DNA of 64,000 nucleotides from Gillisella vitis (GTDB taxonomy: Bacteria > Pseudomonadota > Alphaproteobacteria > Rhizobiales > Rhizobiaceae), in contig NZ_CP056047.1 in assembly GCF_021559775.1 (NCBI RefSeq), positions 1,736,001-1,800,000 of the forward strand, given 5' to 3'. The notes below the pieces were generated by a model. The model ran no database searches. It was not told the origin of the DNA and worked only from the letters and a program-made list of their open reading frames with translations. The position numbers and the translations under genes are program-made. Each line of letters opens with the position of its first letter. The first letter of the stretch is position 1. This document shows positions 8,304-16,854 of this stretch, in pieces.

Positions 8304-9313
8304 GACTGGAAAGCCTGCAAGGCAGCCAGAAGCCGGGCATCGGCCTCTTCGTCGGGCGTCAGACCGATCCGCAACCAGCCCGGCGCATACTCAAAAATCC
8401 GCGTCAGGATATGCGCGCGTGCCAGATGGGCATGGATCTTCGCCGCATCCGTATGCTCCACCAGTGAAAACAGCGGCGTGCCGCCAATCACCGCCAAACC
8501 TGCCTGCGCCAAAACCGCATCAAGCGCTGCCTTGCGGGCAAAAATTCGTGACCTGAGCGCATGGTGATCGGCACTGAACAACTGAGTCGCCACCGACAGA
8601 GCCGGGCCGGATACCGCCCAGGGACCAAGCCAACAGGCAAAGCGGTCCAACATCACCTGATCGGCAATCACAAAGCCCAGCCTCAAACCTGCCAGACCGA
8701 AGAATTTGCCGAAGGAGCGAAACAAGACCAGATTGGGGTGCTCAGCCACAAGCGGCGCCAGCGACTGCTCCGGCTGCGCATCGGCAAAGGCCTCGTCCAC
8801 CAGCAAAAGACCGCCATGGACCGCCATGCGCTGCGCAACGGCGACCAGTTCCGCCCGTTCGATCTGGCGGCCCGTCGGGTTGTTGGGATTGACCACCACC
8901 GCCAGTCCATGGGCGGAGGTAACTGCCTGAAGACTGTCCACCGCATCGACCCCAATACCAACCAGCGTGAGGCTACGGGCATATTCACCGTAGGTGGGGC
9001 TGAGAATAGCGGCCCGCCTGCCCGCATCCATCAGCTTCGGCAAAAGCTGGATGACCGATTGCGTGCCGGGAACCGGCAGCGGCAGAATGGTACCGCTGCG
9101 ATAGAAATCCCGTGCAGCAAGCCGGGCTGCATCCTCGCGTTCGCGGTCCGGCAGGCGGTGCCAGGCGCGGGCATCGATGGCGGGCAGATCCGGTGGACAG
9201 GGATTGATCCCTGTGGACAGGTCCAGCCAGCCTTGAACGCTCCCGCCATAAAGGCGCGCTGCCGCCGCAAGGCCGCCGCCATGGGCAATGGTTTGGCCGA
9301 GCTGTACTGTCAT
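8300..9313 (-). CDS. cobC: Threonine-phosphate decarboxylase / aminotransferase-like CobC
   Basis: A 337-residue fold-type I PLP enzyme of the histidinol-phosphate aminotransferase family. Members make (R)-1-amino-2-propanol O-phosphate from threonine phosphate for the lower-loop linker of cobalamin. Visible motifs are HGGGL near the N terminus, the substrate-site WLDLSTGINP, VVNPNNPTGR, LLVDEAF and the PLP-lysine region RSFGKFFGLAGLRLGF. It sits between cobB and cobD, overlapping each by 4 nt, which supports CobC over a histidine or tyrosine aminotransferase. Confidence 0.93.
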   Translation of the reverse strand: MTVQLGQTIAHGGGLAAAARLYGGSVQGWLDLSTGINPCPPDLPAIDARAWHRLPDREREDAARLAARDFYRSGTILPLPVPGTQSVIQLLPKLMDAGRRAAILSPTYGEYARSLTLVGIGVDAVDSLQAVTSAHGLAVVVNPNNPTGRQIERAELVAVAQRMAVHGGLLLVDEAFADAQPEQSLAPLVAEHPNLVLFRSFGKFFGLAGLRLGFVIADQVMLDRFACWLGPWAVSGPALSVATQLFSADHHALRSRIFARKAALDAVLAQAGLAVIGGTPLFSLVEHTDAAKIHAHLARAHILTRIFEYAPGWLRIGLTPDEEADARLLAALQAFQS

Positions 9314-10620
9314 GCCCGGTTCTCGCCCGCACGGTCGATCAGATGCATATAGGAGCCAGCCACATTGGCGCGCCGCAACCCAACCTGCCCCAGGGAGACG
9401 CCCAGGGCATCTTCCGCAGCAAACAGCCGGTCGCCCTCGCCTTCCTCGATCACGGTCGAATAATGAAACTCGTGGCCGGTCATGACATGGGCAAAGAAAT
9501 CTCCCGCCAATGGCCGTAAAAGCCGATAGCCCAGATGGCGCTTTCGCGCGGCAAAGCTGGTTTTCAGCGGTAAAAGTCCCAGCATCGCATGGTCCGTTCC
9601 ATCCGCATCGGTCAACCCCTCACCCAGCACCATATAGCCACCGCATTCCCCGTAAATTTTCACCGGCCTTGCCGCCGCCGCCTGCATTCCAGCCCGGAAC
9701 CGGTGGGCATTGGCGATCCGCCCGGCATGAAGTTCGGGATAGCCGCCGGGCAGATAGACCGCATCGGCATCACCTGCTGGAACCTCATCCTGCAGGGGCG
9801 AAAAGAAGCTGATCTGCGTGCCGCGTCGCCGCCAGCCCAGCAGCATATGCTCATAGCAAAAGGCAAACGCCTCGTCCCGCGCCACGGCGATGTGATGCCC
9901 TAGCGGCGCAAGCCGGGCAATATTAGCCTCCGAGACCGGATCAGGGCAACGAGCCGCAGCCCTGATAATGGCGTCGAGATCACAGCCTTTTGCCACGACC
10001 TGCGCGGCATGAGTGATAAAGCCTTCGAGATCAGCCTGTTCCGCTGCCTGCACCAATCCCAAATGCCGCTCCGGCAGGGCAAGACCGGTATCGGTGCGGA
10101 TCACGCCCAGCACCGGCATGCGGATCGTGTCCAGCGCCTGACGCAGCATCGCCTCATGCCGGTCGCTGGCGACACGGTTGATGATAACGCCGACTATCAG
10201 CAGACCCGGCCTGAAATCGGCAAAGCCCTTTACCAAGGCGGCGACGGAATGCGAGGTGCGGGCGCAATCGACCACCAGCACCACCGACAGGCCGAGCATC
10301 AGGGCAAGATCCGCCGCCGAACCGGTGCCATCCGCCGCCCCGTCGTAAAGCCCCATCATCGCCTCGACCACCAGGGTCCTCCCACCCTGGCGGTGCAGGG
10401 CGGCATTGGCGGCAATCAATTCCGGGCGCATCGCCCAGGGGTCGAAATTCAGGCAGGTCTCACCACTTGCCGCCGCATGAAAAGCCGGATCGATATAATC
10501 CGGCCCGGCCTTGCCCGGCGCCAGCTTATGACCGGCCTCGCTCAAGGCGCGCAATAGGCCAAGCGTGACGGTGGTCTTGCCTGACCCGGAGGCAGGCGCG
10601 GCAATCAGAAGGCCACTCAT
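9310..10620 (-). CDS. cobB: Cobyrinic / hydrogenobyrinic acid a,c-diamide synthase
   Basis: A 436-residue amidotransferase that amidates the a and c side chains of the corrin ring with glutamine and ATP. The N-terminal P-loop-like ATP site is ASGSGKTTVTLGLLRAL (residues 11-27). The C-terminal class-I glutamine amidotransferase domain contains YLPGGYPELHAGRI, the nucleophile in YGECGGYM, and a terminal GSYMHL. The length matches CobB/CbiA. Whether the substrate carries cobalt depends on which branch of the pathway operates, which this locus leaves open. It overlaps cobA and cobC by 4 nt each. Confidence 0.94.
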   Translation of the reverse strand: MSGLLIAAPASGSGKTTVTLGLLRALSEAGHKLAPGKAGPDYIDPAFHAAASGETCLNFDPWAMRPELIAANAALHRQGGRTLVVEAMMGLYDGAADGTGSAADLALMLGLSVVLVVDCARTSHSVAALVKGFADFRPGLLIVGVIINRVASDRHEAMLRQALDTIRMPVLGVIRTDTGLALPERHLGLVQAAEQADLEGFITHAAQVVAKGCDLDAIIRAAARCPDPVSEANIARLAPLGHHIAVARDEAFAFCYEHMLLGWRRRGTQISFFSPLQDEVPAGDADAVYLPGGYPELHAGRIANAHRFRAGMQAAAARPVKIYGECGGYMVLGEGLTDADGTDHAMLGLLPLKTSFAARKRHLGYRLLRPLAGDFFAHVMTGHEFHYSTVIEEGEGDRLFAAEDALGVSLGQVGLRRANVAGSYMHLIDRAGENRA

Positions 10621-11459
10621 GCCGTATCCTTCAGGCTTCGATTGGCAAAGGGGTCCGGTTGCAAGGCCCGGCCCGACAAGGCCCCCAGCCAGTCCAGCGA
10701 GGGGCGAAGCCGCACCACCTCACCCAGCACCACAATGGCGGGTGGCTGGATGCCTGCTGCCTGCATGGCGACATCGGCCTCACCCAGCGTGGTTTCCAGC
10801 ACCCGTTGCCGGTCCGTTGCGGCATCACAGACGAAGGCCAGCGGCTCTTCAGGCTGGCGGCCCGCCGCTATCAATTGCGCGGCGATGTGGCCCATATGCT
10901 TCATCGCCATATACATGACGATCACGCGGGAACCTTTGGCCACCGCCTGCCAATCGATGCCATCAGGCATGGCGCCGGATGAATCGTGACCGGTCAGGAA
11001 GGTGACGGCATGGTTGACCTCGCGATGGGTGACGGGAATGCCCGCATAGGCCAGACCGCCAATGCCCGCCGTAATGCCCGGCACGATGCGAAACGGCACG
11101 CCATGCTCGACCAATGTCAGCGCTTCCTCGCCGCCGCGCCCGAATACGAAGGGGTCGCCGCCTTTCAGCCGCAGCACCCGCTTGCCGGATTTCGCCAGTT
11201 CCACCAGCCGCAGGGAAATATCGCGCTGCCGGGCCGAGGGCTTGCCGCCACGCTTGCCAGCATATTCCAGCACGGCACCCGGATTGGCGTAGGCAAGGCA
11301 AGCCTCATCCACCAGCGCGTCATGAACAATCACATCCGCCATGGACAGGCCACGCACCGCCAAAAGCGTCAACAGACCTGGATCACCCGGCCCGGCCCCC
11401 GCCAGCCAGACATGGCCCGGCTGCAACAGTGGCAAAGGCTTGAAAACATCTTGCATCAT
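10617..11459 (-). CDS. cobA: Uroporphyrinogen-III C-methyltransferase
   Basis: A cytoplasmic SAM-dependent enzyme of about 280 residues that methylates uroporphyrinogen III at C2 and C7 to give precorrin-2, the branch point to cobalamin and siroheme. Motifs include VWLAGAGPGDPGLLTLLAVRGL, LRLKGGDPFVFGRGGEE, the GITAGIGGLAYAGIPVTHR stretch and VMYMAMKHM. It stands alone without the CysG dehydrogenase/ferrochelatase module. The frame is open to an ATG at 11489, but that falls inside a TGCATAAT palindromic repeat, so one of the tandem ATGs at 11459/11456 is the better start. First gene of the cobABCD unit; divergent from cbiD. Confidence 0.94.
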   Translation of the reverse strand: MMQDVFKPLPLLQPGHVWLAGAGPGDPGLLTLLAVRGLSMADVIVHDALVDEACLAYANPGAVLEYAGKRGGKPSARQRDISLRLVELAKSGKRVLRLKGGDPFVFGRGGEEALTLVEHGVPFRIVPGITAGIGGLAYAGIPVTHREVNHAVTFLTGHDSSGAMPDGIDWQAVAKGSRVIVMYMAMKHMGHIAAQLIAAGRQPEEPLAFVCDAATDRQRVLETTLGEADVAMQAAGIQPPAIVVLGEVVRLRPSLDWLGALSGRALQPDPFANRSLKDTA

Positions 11460-11474
11460 GGCAAGAAGATCTAC

Positions 11475-11519
11475 TGCATAATTTCCCAAACCGAAATCGG
11501 CTGGCGGGGAAAATTATAC
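11475..11519. repeat. TGCATAAT palindromic repeat, copy 2, upstream of cobA
   Basis: TGCATAATTT at the left and AAATTATAC at the right form the outer arms, and the inner CCGAAATCGG is itself palindromic. In its usual orientation (minus strand, ending ATTATGCAGTAG) it lies just upstream of the cobA start, in the region shared by the divergent cobA and cbiD promoters. Confidence 0.65.
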
Positions 11520-11601
11520 CGCCATGACGATGATTTGTCCGAATGAGCGGCAAGGGTCATGCCCATCTTCCCCCCGCCGCAAGCCTTGCCTATAAAGAAC
11601 C

Positions 11602-12729
11602 ATGACCGAAGCCGCGCCGCCCACCGAAACACCCGATGCCGCCGCTCCGCGCAAGCCGAGTGGACCGCTGCGCAAGGGCTGGACCACGGGCGCTTGCGCG
11701 ACAGCCGCGACCAAGGCAGCGCTGACGGCACTTTTGACCGGTGAATTTCCCGATCCGGTGTCGATCCGCCTGCCCGGCGGGCAAGAACCGGCCTTTGCAC
11801 TCGCCTATGAACAGATCACGGACGGCCAGGCCTCTGCGGGCATCATCAAGGACGCGGGCGACGACCCGGATGTGACCCATGGCGCGACCGTGATCGCCAT
11901 TGTTCGGCGTCTCGCCGCTGGTTCTGGCGTCCGCTTCGTGGCGGGCGACGGCGTCGGCACGGTGACTCGGCCCGGCCTGCCGCTGGCCACCGGTGAGCCG
12001 GCCATCAACCCCGTCCCGCGCGCCATGATGGTGGCCGAGGTGGAAGCCCTGACCAAACAGCACGGATTGACGCCCGATGTGGAAATTACCATTTCCATTC
12101 CCGGTGGTCAGGCACTGGCGGAAAAGACCTGGAACCCACGCCTGGGCATTATCGGCGGGCTTTCGGTGCTCGGAACGACCGGCATCGTCAATCCATTTTC
12201 CTGTGCCGCCTGGATTCACTCCATCCATCGCGGCATCGATGTGGCACGGGCCATGGGCCTTCCGCATGTGCTGGGTGCCACCGGTTCGACATCGGAGCGC
12301 ACCGCGCAGCAGCTTTATGGCCTGCCGCAGGAAGCGCTGCTGGACATGGGTGATTTTGCCGGTGGCCTGCTCAAATATCTGCGCCAGCACCCCGTACCCC
12401 GGCTGACGATTGCGGGTGGATTTGCCAAGCTGAGCAAGCTGGCGCAAGGCGCGCTGGATCTACATTCCGCCCGCAGCCAGATCGACAATTCCTTCATGGA
12501 AACATTGATGTCCGATCATCCTCTCTCGCAAGACATCAAGGAGAGGATCAGGTCTGCCAACACCGCCCTGGAAATCCTCGACATCACCCGGCAAAACAAT
12601 CTGGACATGGCAACACCGATTGCGCAAAGGGCAAGAGAAACCGCCCTGTCAGTTCTACGCGGTGCCGATATCGCGGTCGATGTGATCGTCACCGACCGAG
12701 CGGGAGCGATCCTTGCCATCGCCTCCTGA
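11602..12729 (+). CDS. cbiD: Cobalt-precorrin-5B C1-methyltransferase CbiD
   Basis: A 375-residue SAM-dependent C1 methyltransferase of the early-cobalt (anaerobic) pathway. The family hallmark LRKGWTTGACATAATKAAL is at about residues 25-43, followed by DAGDDPDVTHGA, GVGTVTRPGLPLATGEPAINPVPR and NPRLGIIGGLSVLGTTGIVNPFS. These are clear CbiD, not CobF, features. The first 20 or so residues are a Pro/Ala-rich extension. The ATG at 11602 is used. The 3' end overlaps the TTG start of cobK by 17 nt. In a pathway that otherwise carries the CobN chelatase, CbiD presumably replaces CobF at the C1-methylation step. Confidence 0.95.
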   Translation: MTEAAPPTETPDAAAPRKPSGPLRKGWTTGACATAATKAALTALLTGEFPDPVSIRLPGGQEPAFALAYEQITDGQASAGIIKDAGDDPDVTHGATVIAIVRRLAAGSGVRFVAGDGVGTVTRPGLPLATGEPAINPVPRAMMVAEVEALTKQHGLTPDVEITISIPGGQALAEKTWNPRLGIIGGLSVLGTTGIVNPFSCAAWIHSIHRGIDVARAMGLPHVLGATGSTSERTAQQLYGLPQEALLDMGDFAGGLLKYLRQHPVPRLTIAGGFAKLSKLAQGALDLHSARSQIDNSFMETLMSDHPLSQDIKERIRSANTALEILDITRQNNLDMATPIAQRARETALSVLRGADIAVDVIVTDRAGAILAIAS

Positions 12730-13402
12730 ACGCATCCTCATTCTCGGCGGCACAGCAGAGGCGGCAAAGCTTGCCGCAGAGCTGGTGGAGCAAGGTGAGG
12801 CTTTCGTCATTACCGCGCTTGCCGGACGCACCGAATATCCGGCCAGTCTGGCTGGAGACGTCCGCATCGGTGGCTTCGGCGGTGTCGATGGGCTGGTGGC
12901 CTATCTGAGGAGTGAAGGCATTACCAGGGTGATCGACGCCACACATCCATTTGCCCGGCAAATATCCGCCAATGCTGTCGAAGCCTGCCGAAAGGCGGAC
13001 GTACCGCTCATCGTCCATCTGCGCCCGCAATGGCTGGAGCAACCCGGCGACCGCTGGATCATGGTCGAGACACTGGAAGCCGCGGCCCATACATTGCCGG
13101 AGGGAGCCAGGGTCTTCCTGGCGCTGGGGCGGCAATATATCGACATATTTGCGCGGCGAACGGATTGCCACTTTGTGATCCGCATGGTGGATGCGCCATC
13201 AACGCCGCTACCCTTTACCCATGCCGACATCGTTGTCGGCAAAGCGGCGGCGGATTGGGAAGCAGAAAAAGCCCTGCTGGAAAGCCATGCCATCACCCAT
13301 CTCGTGACCCGCAATTCAGGCGGCGAGGCTAGCTATGGCAAGATTATCGCGGCCCGAAAATTGGGATTGCCCGTGGTGATGATCGCCCGCCCGGTCGTTT
13401 GA
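12713..13402 (+). CDS. cobK: Precorrin-6A / cobalt-precorrin-6A reductase
   Basis: A 229-residue NADPH-dependent reductase of the CobK/CbiJ family that reduces the macrocycle after ring contraction and C1 methylation. Motifs are ILILGGTAEAAKLA at the N terminus, IDATHPFARQISANAVEAC, and the C-terminal VTRNSGGEASYGKIIAARKLGLPVVMIARP. The start is a TTG at 12713 preceded by GGGAG and lying inside the end of cbiD. No ATG is in frame before the conserved LGG motif. It forms a two-gene plus-strand unit with cbiD. Confidence 0.93.
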   Translation: MPSPPERILILGGTAEAAKLAAELVEQGEAFVITALAGRTEYPASLAGDVRIGGFGGVDGLVAYLRSEGITRVIDATHPFARQISANAVEACRKADVPLIVHLRPQWLEQPGDRWIMVETLEAAAHTLPEGARVFLALGRQYIDIFARRTDCHFVIRMVDAPSTPLPFTHADIVVGKAAADWEAEKALLESHAITHLVTRNSGGEASYGKIIAARKLGLPVVMIARPVV

Positions 13403-13462
13403 CGACCGATTGCGCTGTCACATCGATATTGATTTTGTTTCGCCACAGTGAAGGCGATATCC

Positions 13463-14020
13463 TCACACCTTCTGAGCTGGCGACCGAATTGCCGTGACCT
13501 TGGGCTTCACACCCATACGTCCGCTGAGCGGCACACAATTTGTCTTGCCCGAATAGGGCCAATATTCGAGCTTGCAGCCATAAGGGCCGCCGACATTTTC
13601 CTCAATGACCGCAATACCGTTCGTTGCCAGAAACTGCCGCGCGAAATCAAAATTGCGCGCCCCCACATTATAGAAGGAGTTGCCGGGACTGGCGCCACCG
13701 AAAATCTTTGCCTCCAAACGCCAGACATTTGCGCCACGCGCCAGCAACCCGTCAACAAGAAGCTCCATCAACTGGCAGCCATATCGCGCCGCCTCGCTTT
13801 TGCTCATGCCCTTGGCAACCGGACCCGGCAAGACGAAATGATTCATACCGCCGAGACCCAGCACGGGATCGCGAATACAGGCAGCGACACAGGAGCCAAG
13901 CACCGTCGTCATCACCGTATCGGGATCGTCGCTGACGGCAAATTGTCCCTGCGAAATGGTCACCCGACCCTTGGGCAGATCCATTCGTGACGCCACTGGA
14001 GCATTCCAAACGAAAGACAT
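13463..14020 (-). CDS. cheD: Chemoreceptor glutamine deamidase CheD
   Basis: A 185-residue CheD-family protein, which deamidates specific glutamines in methyl-accepting chemotaxis proteins and can bind CheC or CheY-type partners. The catalytic triad is intact: T38, C44 in TTVLGSCVAAC, and H61 in GGMNHFVLP. The Cys-His spacing of 17 is the same as in characterised CheD. EAKIFGGA and KLEYWPYSG are also conserved. No other chemotaxis gene is nearby; in rhizobia cheD usually belongs to the che operon, so this is an orphan or second copy. The N terminus (MSFVWNAPVASR) is slightly longer than usual; M13 is an alternative start. Confidence 0.9.
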   Translation of the reverse strand: MSFVWNAPVASRMDLPKGRVTISQGQFAVSDDPDTVMTTVLGSCVAACIRDPVLGLGGMNHFVLPGPVAKGMSKSEAARYGCQLMELLVDGLLARGANVWRLEAKIFGGASPGNSFYNVGARNFDFARQFLATNGIAVIEENVGGPYGCKLEYWPYSGKTNCVPLSGRMGVKPKVTAIRSPAQKV

Positions 14021-14162
14021 TCAATCCGACCCCTAACATTACATTCTAATGAAAGCATAGATTGAGATAAAAACCTATTGATCATTTCTGTCCGTACGCC
14101 GCGCCATAGCGCCCTGCGTTTTGGAAAACCGCACAAAGGACGCTGTAACACTTTATATTTTC

Positions 14163-14207
14163 TGCATAATGTTCTCCTTAAACTGCAACCGGTTTAAGAA
14201 ATTATGA
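14163..14207. repeat. TGCATAAT palindromic repeat, copy 3
   Basis: TGCATAAT (14163-14170) and ATTATGAc (14201-14207) are the outer arms, and TTAAAC and GTTTAA the inner arms. It is preceded by AACACTTTATAT, which also precedes the copy at 35613, so the repeat unit is longer than the palindrome. Confidence 0.7.
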
Positions 14208-14403
14208 CTCAGGCTTTGGATAAGAAATTACACCAGACATTATTGCAACATGCTCACTCATCGGACACAACGCAGACACCAGCCAATTCAGTGGTGCCGA
14301 TTTTCCGATTAGCCAAGCGTTCTGGTTTCCTGGCTAATAAACCATGAATATATTGATTTATTGTCTACTCTTCATCGGTTAACACATGGAGCGATGCAAA
14401 ACA

Positions 14404-14510
14404 GAGCGTTTCCAGGAAAAGTGGAAACGGGTTGTCCGTCAGAAAATGCGTAAAAACAAGGAGCCAGAGCGTCAATGCGCTTCCATGAAGAGCATAACCG
14501 TTCTAGGAAA
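14404..14510. repeat. Second type of hairpin-rich intergenic repeat
   Basis: It contains CGTTTCC (14407-14413) paired with GGAAACG (14423-14429), then GTTGTCCGTCAGAAAATGCG, TAAAAACAAGGAGCCAGAGCG and a terminal GTTCTAG. From memory this layout (tccaggaaaagtggaaac ... gcgtaaaaacaa ... agagcg) resembles an intergenic repeat very common in Rhizobiaceae. Only one copy is in this window, so repetition is not demonstrated here. Confidence 0.5.
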
Positions 14511-14516
14511 CATGCG

Positions 14517-14939
14517 TTACAGTGCTTTTGTAAAACGTATCCCCGTATTGTCGTAGCCAAGGCGATGATAAAGCCGATGAGCAGGGAGACGATGGTTGCT
14601 GGGATTTATTGTCACCCGATCTGCACCCCTCTCGCGAAGCCATTGCTCTGCACAGGTGATCAGTGACGCGGCAATACCCCGCCCTCGAAAATCAGGCGAG
14701 ACAACCAGGGCGATGATGGCGCCACCAAGACCGCTGCGGTAAAATGATGGCGAAACAGAAATGCCAATCATTCCGGAAACGATGCTTTGGTCGACTGAAA
14801 CAAACGCAGCATAGTCATCGCGTCCTGCCATGACATCCATCCGCATTGCAATATCTTCAACCGAACTCGGATAGCCGAGTTCGGTCATAAGATTTGCCAG
14901 CATCGGAAAGTCCGATTTTATCGCAGGTCTTATTTCCAT
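14517..14939 (-). CDS. GNAT-family N-acetyltransferase
   Basis: A 140-residue acetyl-CoA-dependent acyltransferase. The GNAT core is visible: AIIALVVSPDFRGRGIAASLITCAEQWLRERGADRV contains the acetyl-CoA pyrophosphate-binding R-G-x-G-I-A loop, followed by the C-terminal AHRLYHRLGYDNTGIRFTK. The substrate cannot be inferred; neighbours (cheD, a nucleoside hydrolase) give no hint. The ATG at 14939 begins MEIRPAIKSDFPML, the usual GNAT N terminus. Confidence 0.88.
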   Translation of the reverse strand: MEIRPAIKSDFPMLANLMTELGYPSSVEDIAMRMDVMAGRDDYAAFVSVDQSIVSGMIGISVSPSFYRSGLGGAIIALVVSPDFRGRGIAASLITCAEQWLRERGADRVTINPSNHRLPAHRLYHRLGYDNTGIRFTKAL

Positions 14940-15034
14940 CTGCTTTCAGAACCTGTCTTTTAAGAGCAGCACACGGCAGGCATCGCTACTCTGGTCTTGT
15001 TCTACCGCATTACGCGTTTAAACTTTCGGCCAAG

Positions 15035-15994
15035 TCACGCTTCCTGCACAGACACGATCGTGTCGTGGATCAGCTTCAGCACGGCACCGGCCTCGATATC
15101 GGTGCAGATCGTCTGGCTTGGCAGGTCGTCCCAATCGCTGGGGCCGAAGCCCATGCTGTCAGGCTTCTGGATGGTCTGGCCATCGGCAATACCGCCGCAG
15201 ACCACCCGGATCGAACCGCTGCGGATGGTGAACAGCTCCGGTGCCACAACGTAGGCGCAGGCGCAGCTGTCGTGGACCACCATGCCATCAGGCACCCGGC
15301 TCTCGTAGAACTTGATGTAGAACTGCGACAGGTCGAACAGCAATTGCGCCCGCATGCCAGCCGCGTCGCGGATGTCGGACAGTGCCTGGCGGGTCATCAC
15401 GGTTTTCGTCGTGACATCAAGACCAACCACCACCACCGGCCAGCCGGCGGTGAAGACGATATCGGCCGCTTCCGGGTCGCCGTGGATATTGGCCTCGGCG
15501 GCGGGCGTCACATTGCCGTTGACATCGAAGGCACCGCCCATAATGATCACGTCCTTGACCAGAGAAACGATCTCAGGATCTTCCTTCAAAGCATTGGCAA
15601 GGTTGGTCATTCGGCCAACGGCGACAATCCGCACTTCGCCCGGATTGGCGCGGATTGTCTCAACAATGAAGCGATGCGCCGGGCGCGGATCAAGCGGCAC
15701 GTCCACGGCATCCGGCACACCGATATTGCCAAGTCCGTCATCGCCGTGAATGAATTTCGGCGGCTCATGGGTAACACGATGCGGAATGAAGGTTTCGCCA
15801 GCACCCTTGGCAACCGGCGCCTCGATATTCCATTCCTGCTTCAGATAAAGCGCATTGCGGGTCGTGGTCTCAATGGTGGCATTGCCGAACACCGTGGTAA
15901 TGCCCAGCAGATCGATATCCGCATGGTGATGCAGAAACAGCAGTGCCATGGCATCGTCAACGCCGGGGTCCGTATCGAAAATCACTTTATGCAT
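15035..15994 (-). CDS. Nucleoside hydrolase (IunH family)
   Basis: A 319-residue inosine-uridine-preferring nucleoside hydrolase-type enzyme that splits ribonucleosides into base and ribose. The Ca2+-binding aspartate cluster is at the N terminus (VIFDTDPGVDDAMALLFLHHH). The conserved VAVGRMTNLANALKEDP, IIMGGAFDVNGNVTPAAEANIHGDPEAADIVF and VPDGMVVHDSCA (active-site His/Asp) all follow. The frame extends to 16162, but the ATG at 15994 has a perfect AGGAGG ribosome-binding site 6 nt upstream and begins MHKVIFDTDPG. It lies 67 nt after cobM and could be read through from the cob operon, though its role in cobalamin metabolism, if any, is not evident. Confidence 0.93.
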   Translation of the reverse strand: MHKVIFDTDPGVDDAMALLFLHHHADIDLLGITTVFGNATIETTTRNALYLKQEWNIEAPVAKGAGETFIPHRVTHEPPKFIHGDDGLGNIGVPDAVDVPLDPRPAHRFIVETIRANPGEVRIVAVGRMTNLANALKEDPEIVSLVKDVIIMGGAFDVNGNVTPAAEANIHGDPEAADIVFTAGWPVVVVGLDVTTKTVMTRQALSDIRDAAGMRAQLLFDLSQFYIKFYESRVPDGMVVHDSCACAYVVAPELFTIRSGSIRVVCGGIADGQTIQKPDSMGFGPSDWDDLPSQTICTDIEAGAVLKLIHDTIVSVQEA

Positions 15995-16061
15995 GGCATA
16001 CCTCCTAAATCCTTTGGCGGGAGAATAGCGGCCTTGCGCCATCCCGCAACCACTGTTGCCG

Positions 16062-16853
16062 TCAGACGGCCTGGTTTTTCTTGGATACACCCTTCTTGCC
16101 CACATTGCGCAGCACATGGGAAAAACCGGAATTGTAGAGATCGCTATCGCGGAAGGCGACATCGCCGAACACTTTGCCGACCATGATCAATGCCGTGCGG
16201 GTGATTTTCGCCTTGCGCACCTCCTCCGCCATATCCTTCAACGTGGTGCGGATGAACAATTCGTCCGGCCATGTGGCGCGGTAGGCGATCACCACGGGGC
16301 AGTCTTCGCCATAGTAAGGCGTCAGGGTTTCGCGGATATGGTTGAGATTGCGGATCGACAGATGGATGGCCAGCGTGGCGCGAGATTTTCCGAGGATTTC
16401 AAGCGTCTCGAATTCCGGCATCGACGATGCCTTCATCTCGGTACGGGTAATGATGACCGTCTGAGCCACTTCGGGCAGGGTCAGCTCGGTCTTCAGCCTT
16501 GCGGCAGCGGCCGCAAAGGCGGGTACGCCCGGCACCACGTCATAGGGAATATCCAGCGCGTCCAGCCTGCGCATCTGTTCGGCAATCGCCCCATAAATGG
16601 CCGGATCGCCAGAATGCACCCGCGCCACATCTTGGTCCCGTGCATGGGCTTCCTGGATTTCCTGGATGATCTCGTCCAGATGCATGGGCGCTGTGTCCTT
16701 GACCAGCGCATCAGCAGGCGCTGCCTTGACGATTTCCTCCGGCACCAGCGATCCGGCATAGAGGCAGACCGGGCAGCGCTCAATCAGCCTCAAGCCCCGC
16801 ACGGTGATCAGGTCGGGTGCGCCTGGACCGGCACCAATGAAATAAACCGTCAT
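16062..16853 (-). CDS. cobM: Precorrin-4 C11-methyltransferase
   Basis: A 263-residue SAM-dependent corrin methyltransferase (CobM/CbiF family). The start MTVYFIGAGPGAPDLITVRGLRLIERCPVCLYAGSLVPEE is diagnostic, with HSGDPAIYGAIAEQMRRLDALDIPYDVVPGVPAFAAAAA and ITRTEMKASSMPEFETL following. The frame is open to 16964, but the ATG at 16853 lies 1 nt after the cobJ stop codon (TGA-C-ATG) and fits the family N terminus. Last gene of the cbiX-cobH-cobL-cobI-cobJ-cobM unit. Confidence 0.95.
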   Translation of the reverse strand: MTVYFIGAGPGAPDLITVRGLRLIERCPVCLYAGSLVPEEIVKAAPADALVKDTAPMHLDEIIQEIQEAHARDQDVARVHSGDPAIYGAIAEQMRRLDALDIPYDVVPGVPAFAAAAARLKTELTLPEVAQTVIITRTEMKASSMPEFETLEILGKSRATLAIHLSIRNLNHIRETLTPYYGEDCPVVIAYRATWPDELFIRTTLKDMAEEVRKAKITRTALIMVGKVFGDVAFRDSDLYNSGFSHVLRNVGKKGVSKKNQAV

Positions 16854-16854
16854 G

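Larger units (their letters stand above)
14021..14516. other. Intergenic region upstream of cheD carrying two repeat elements
   Basis: There is no protein gene. The interval holds a CGCACAAAGGACGCTGTAAC / ACTTTATAT stretch at about 14131-14159 leading into the TGCATAAT palindrome at 14163-14207. A second, unrelated hairpin-rich repeat lies at about 14404-14510. The rest is AT-richer than the surroundings and has no recognisable feature. Confidence 0.6.

Noticed and set aside
14894-16186. 430-codon plus-strand open frame
   Set aside because: Antisense to the nucleoside hydrolase gene, which has the correct motifs and an AGGAGG ribosome-binding site.
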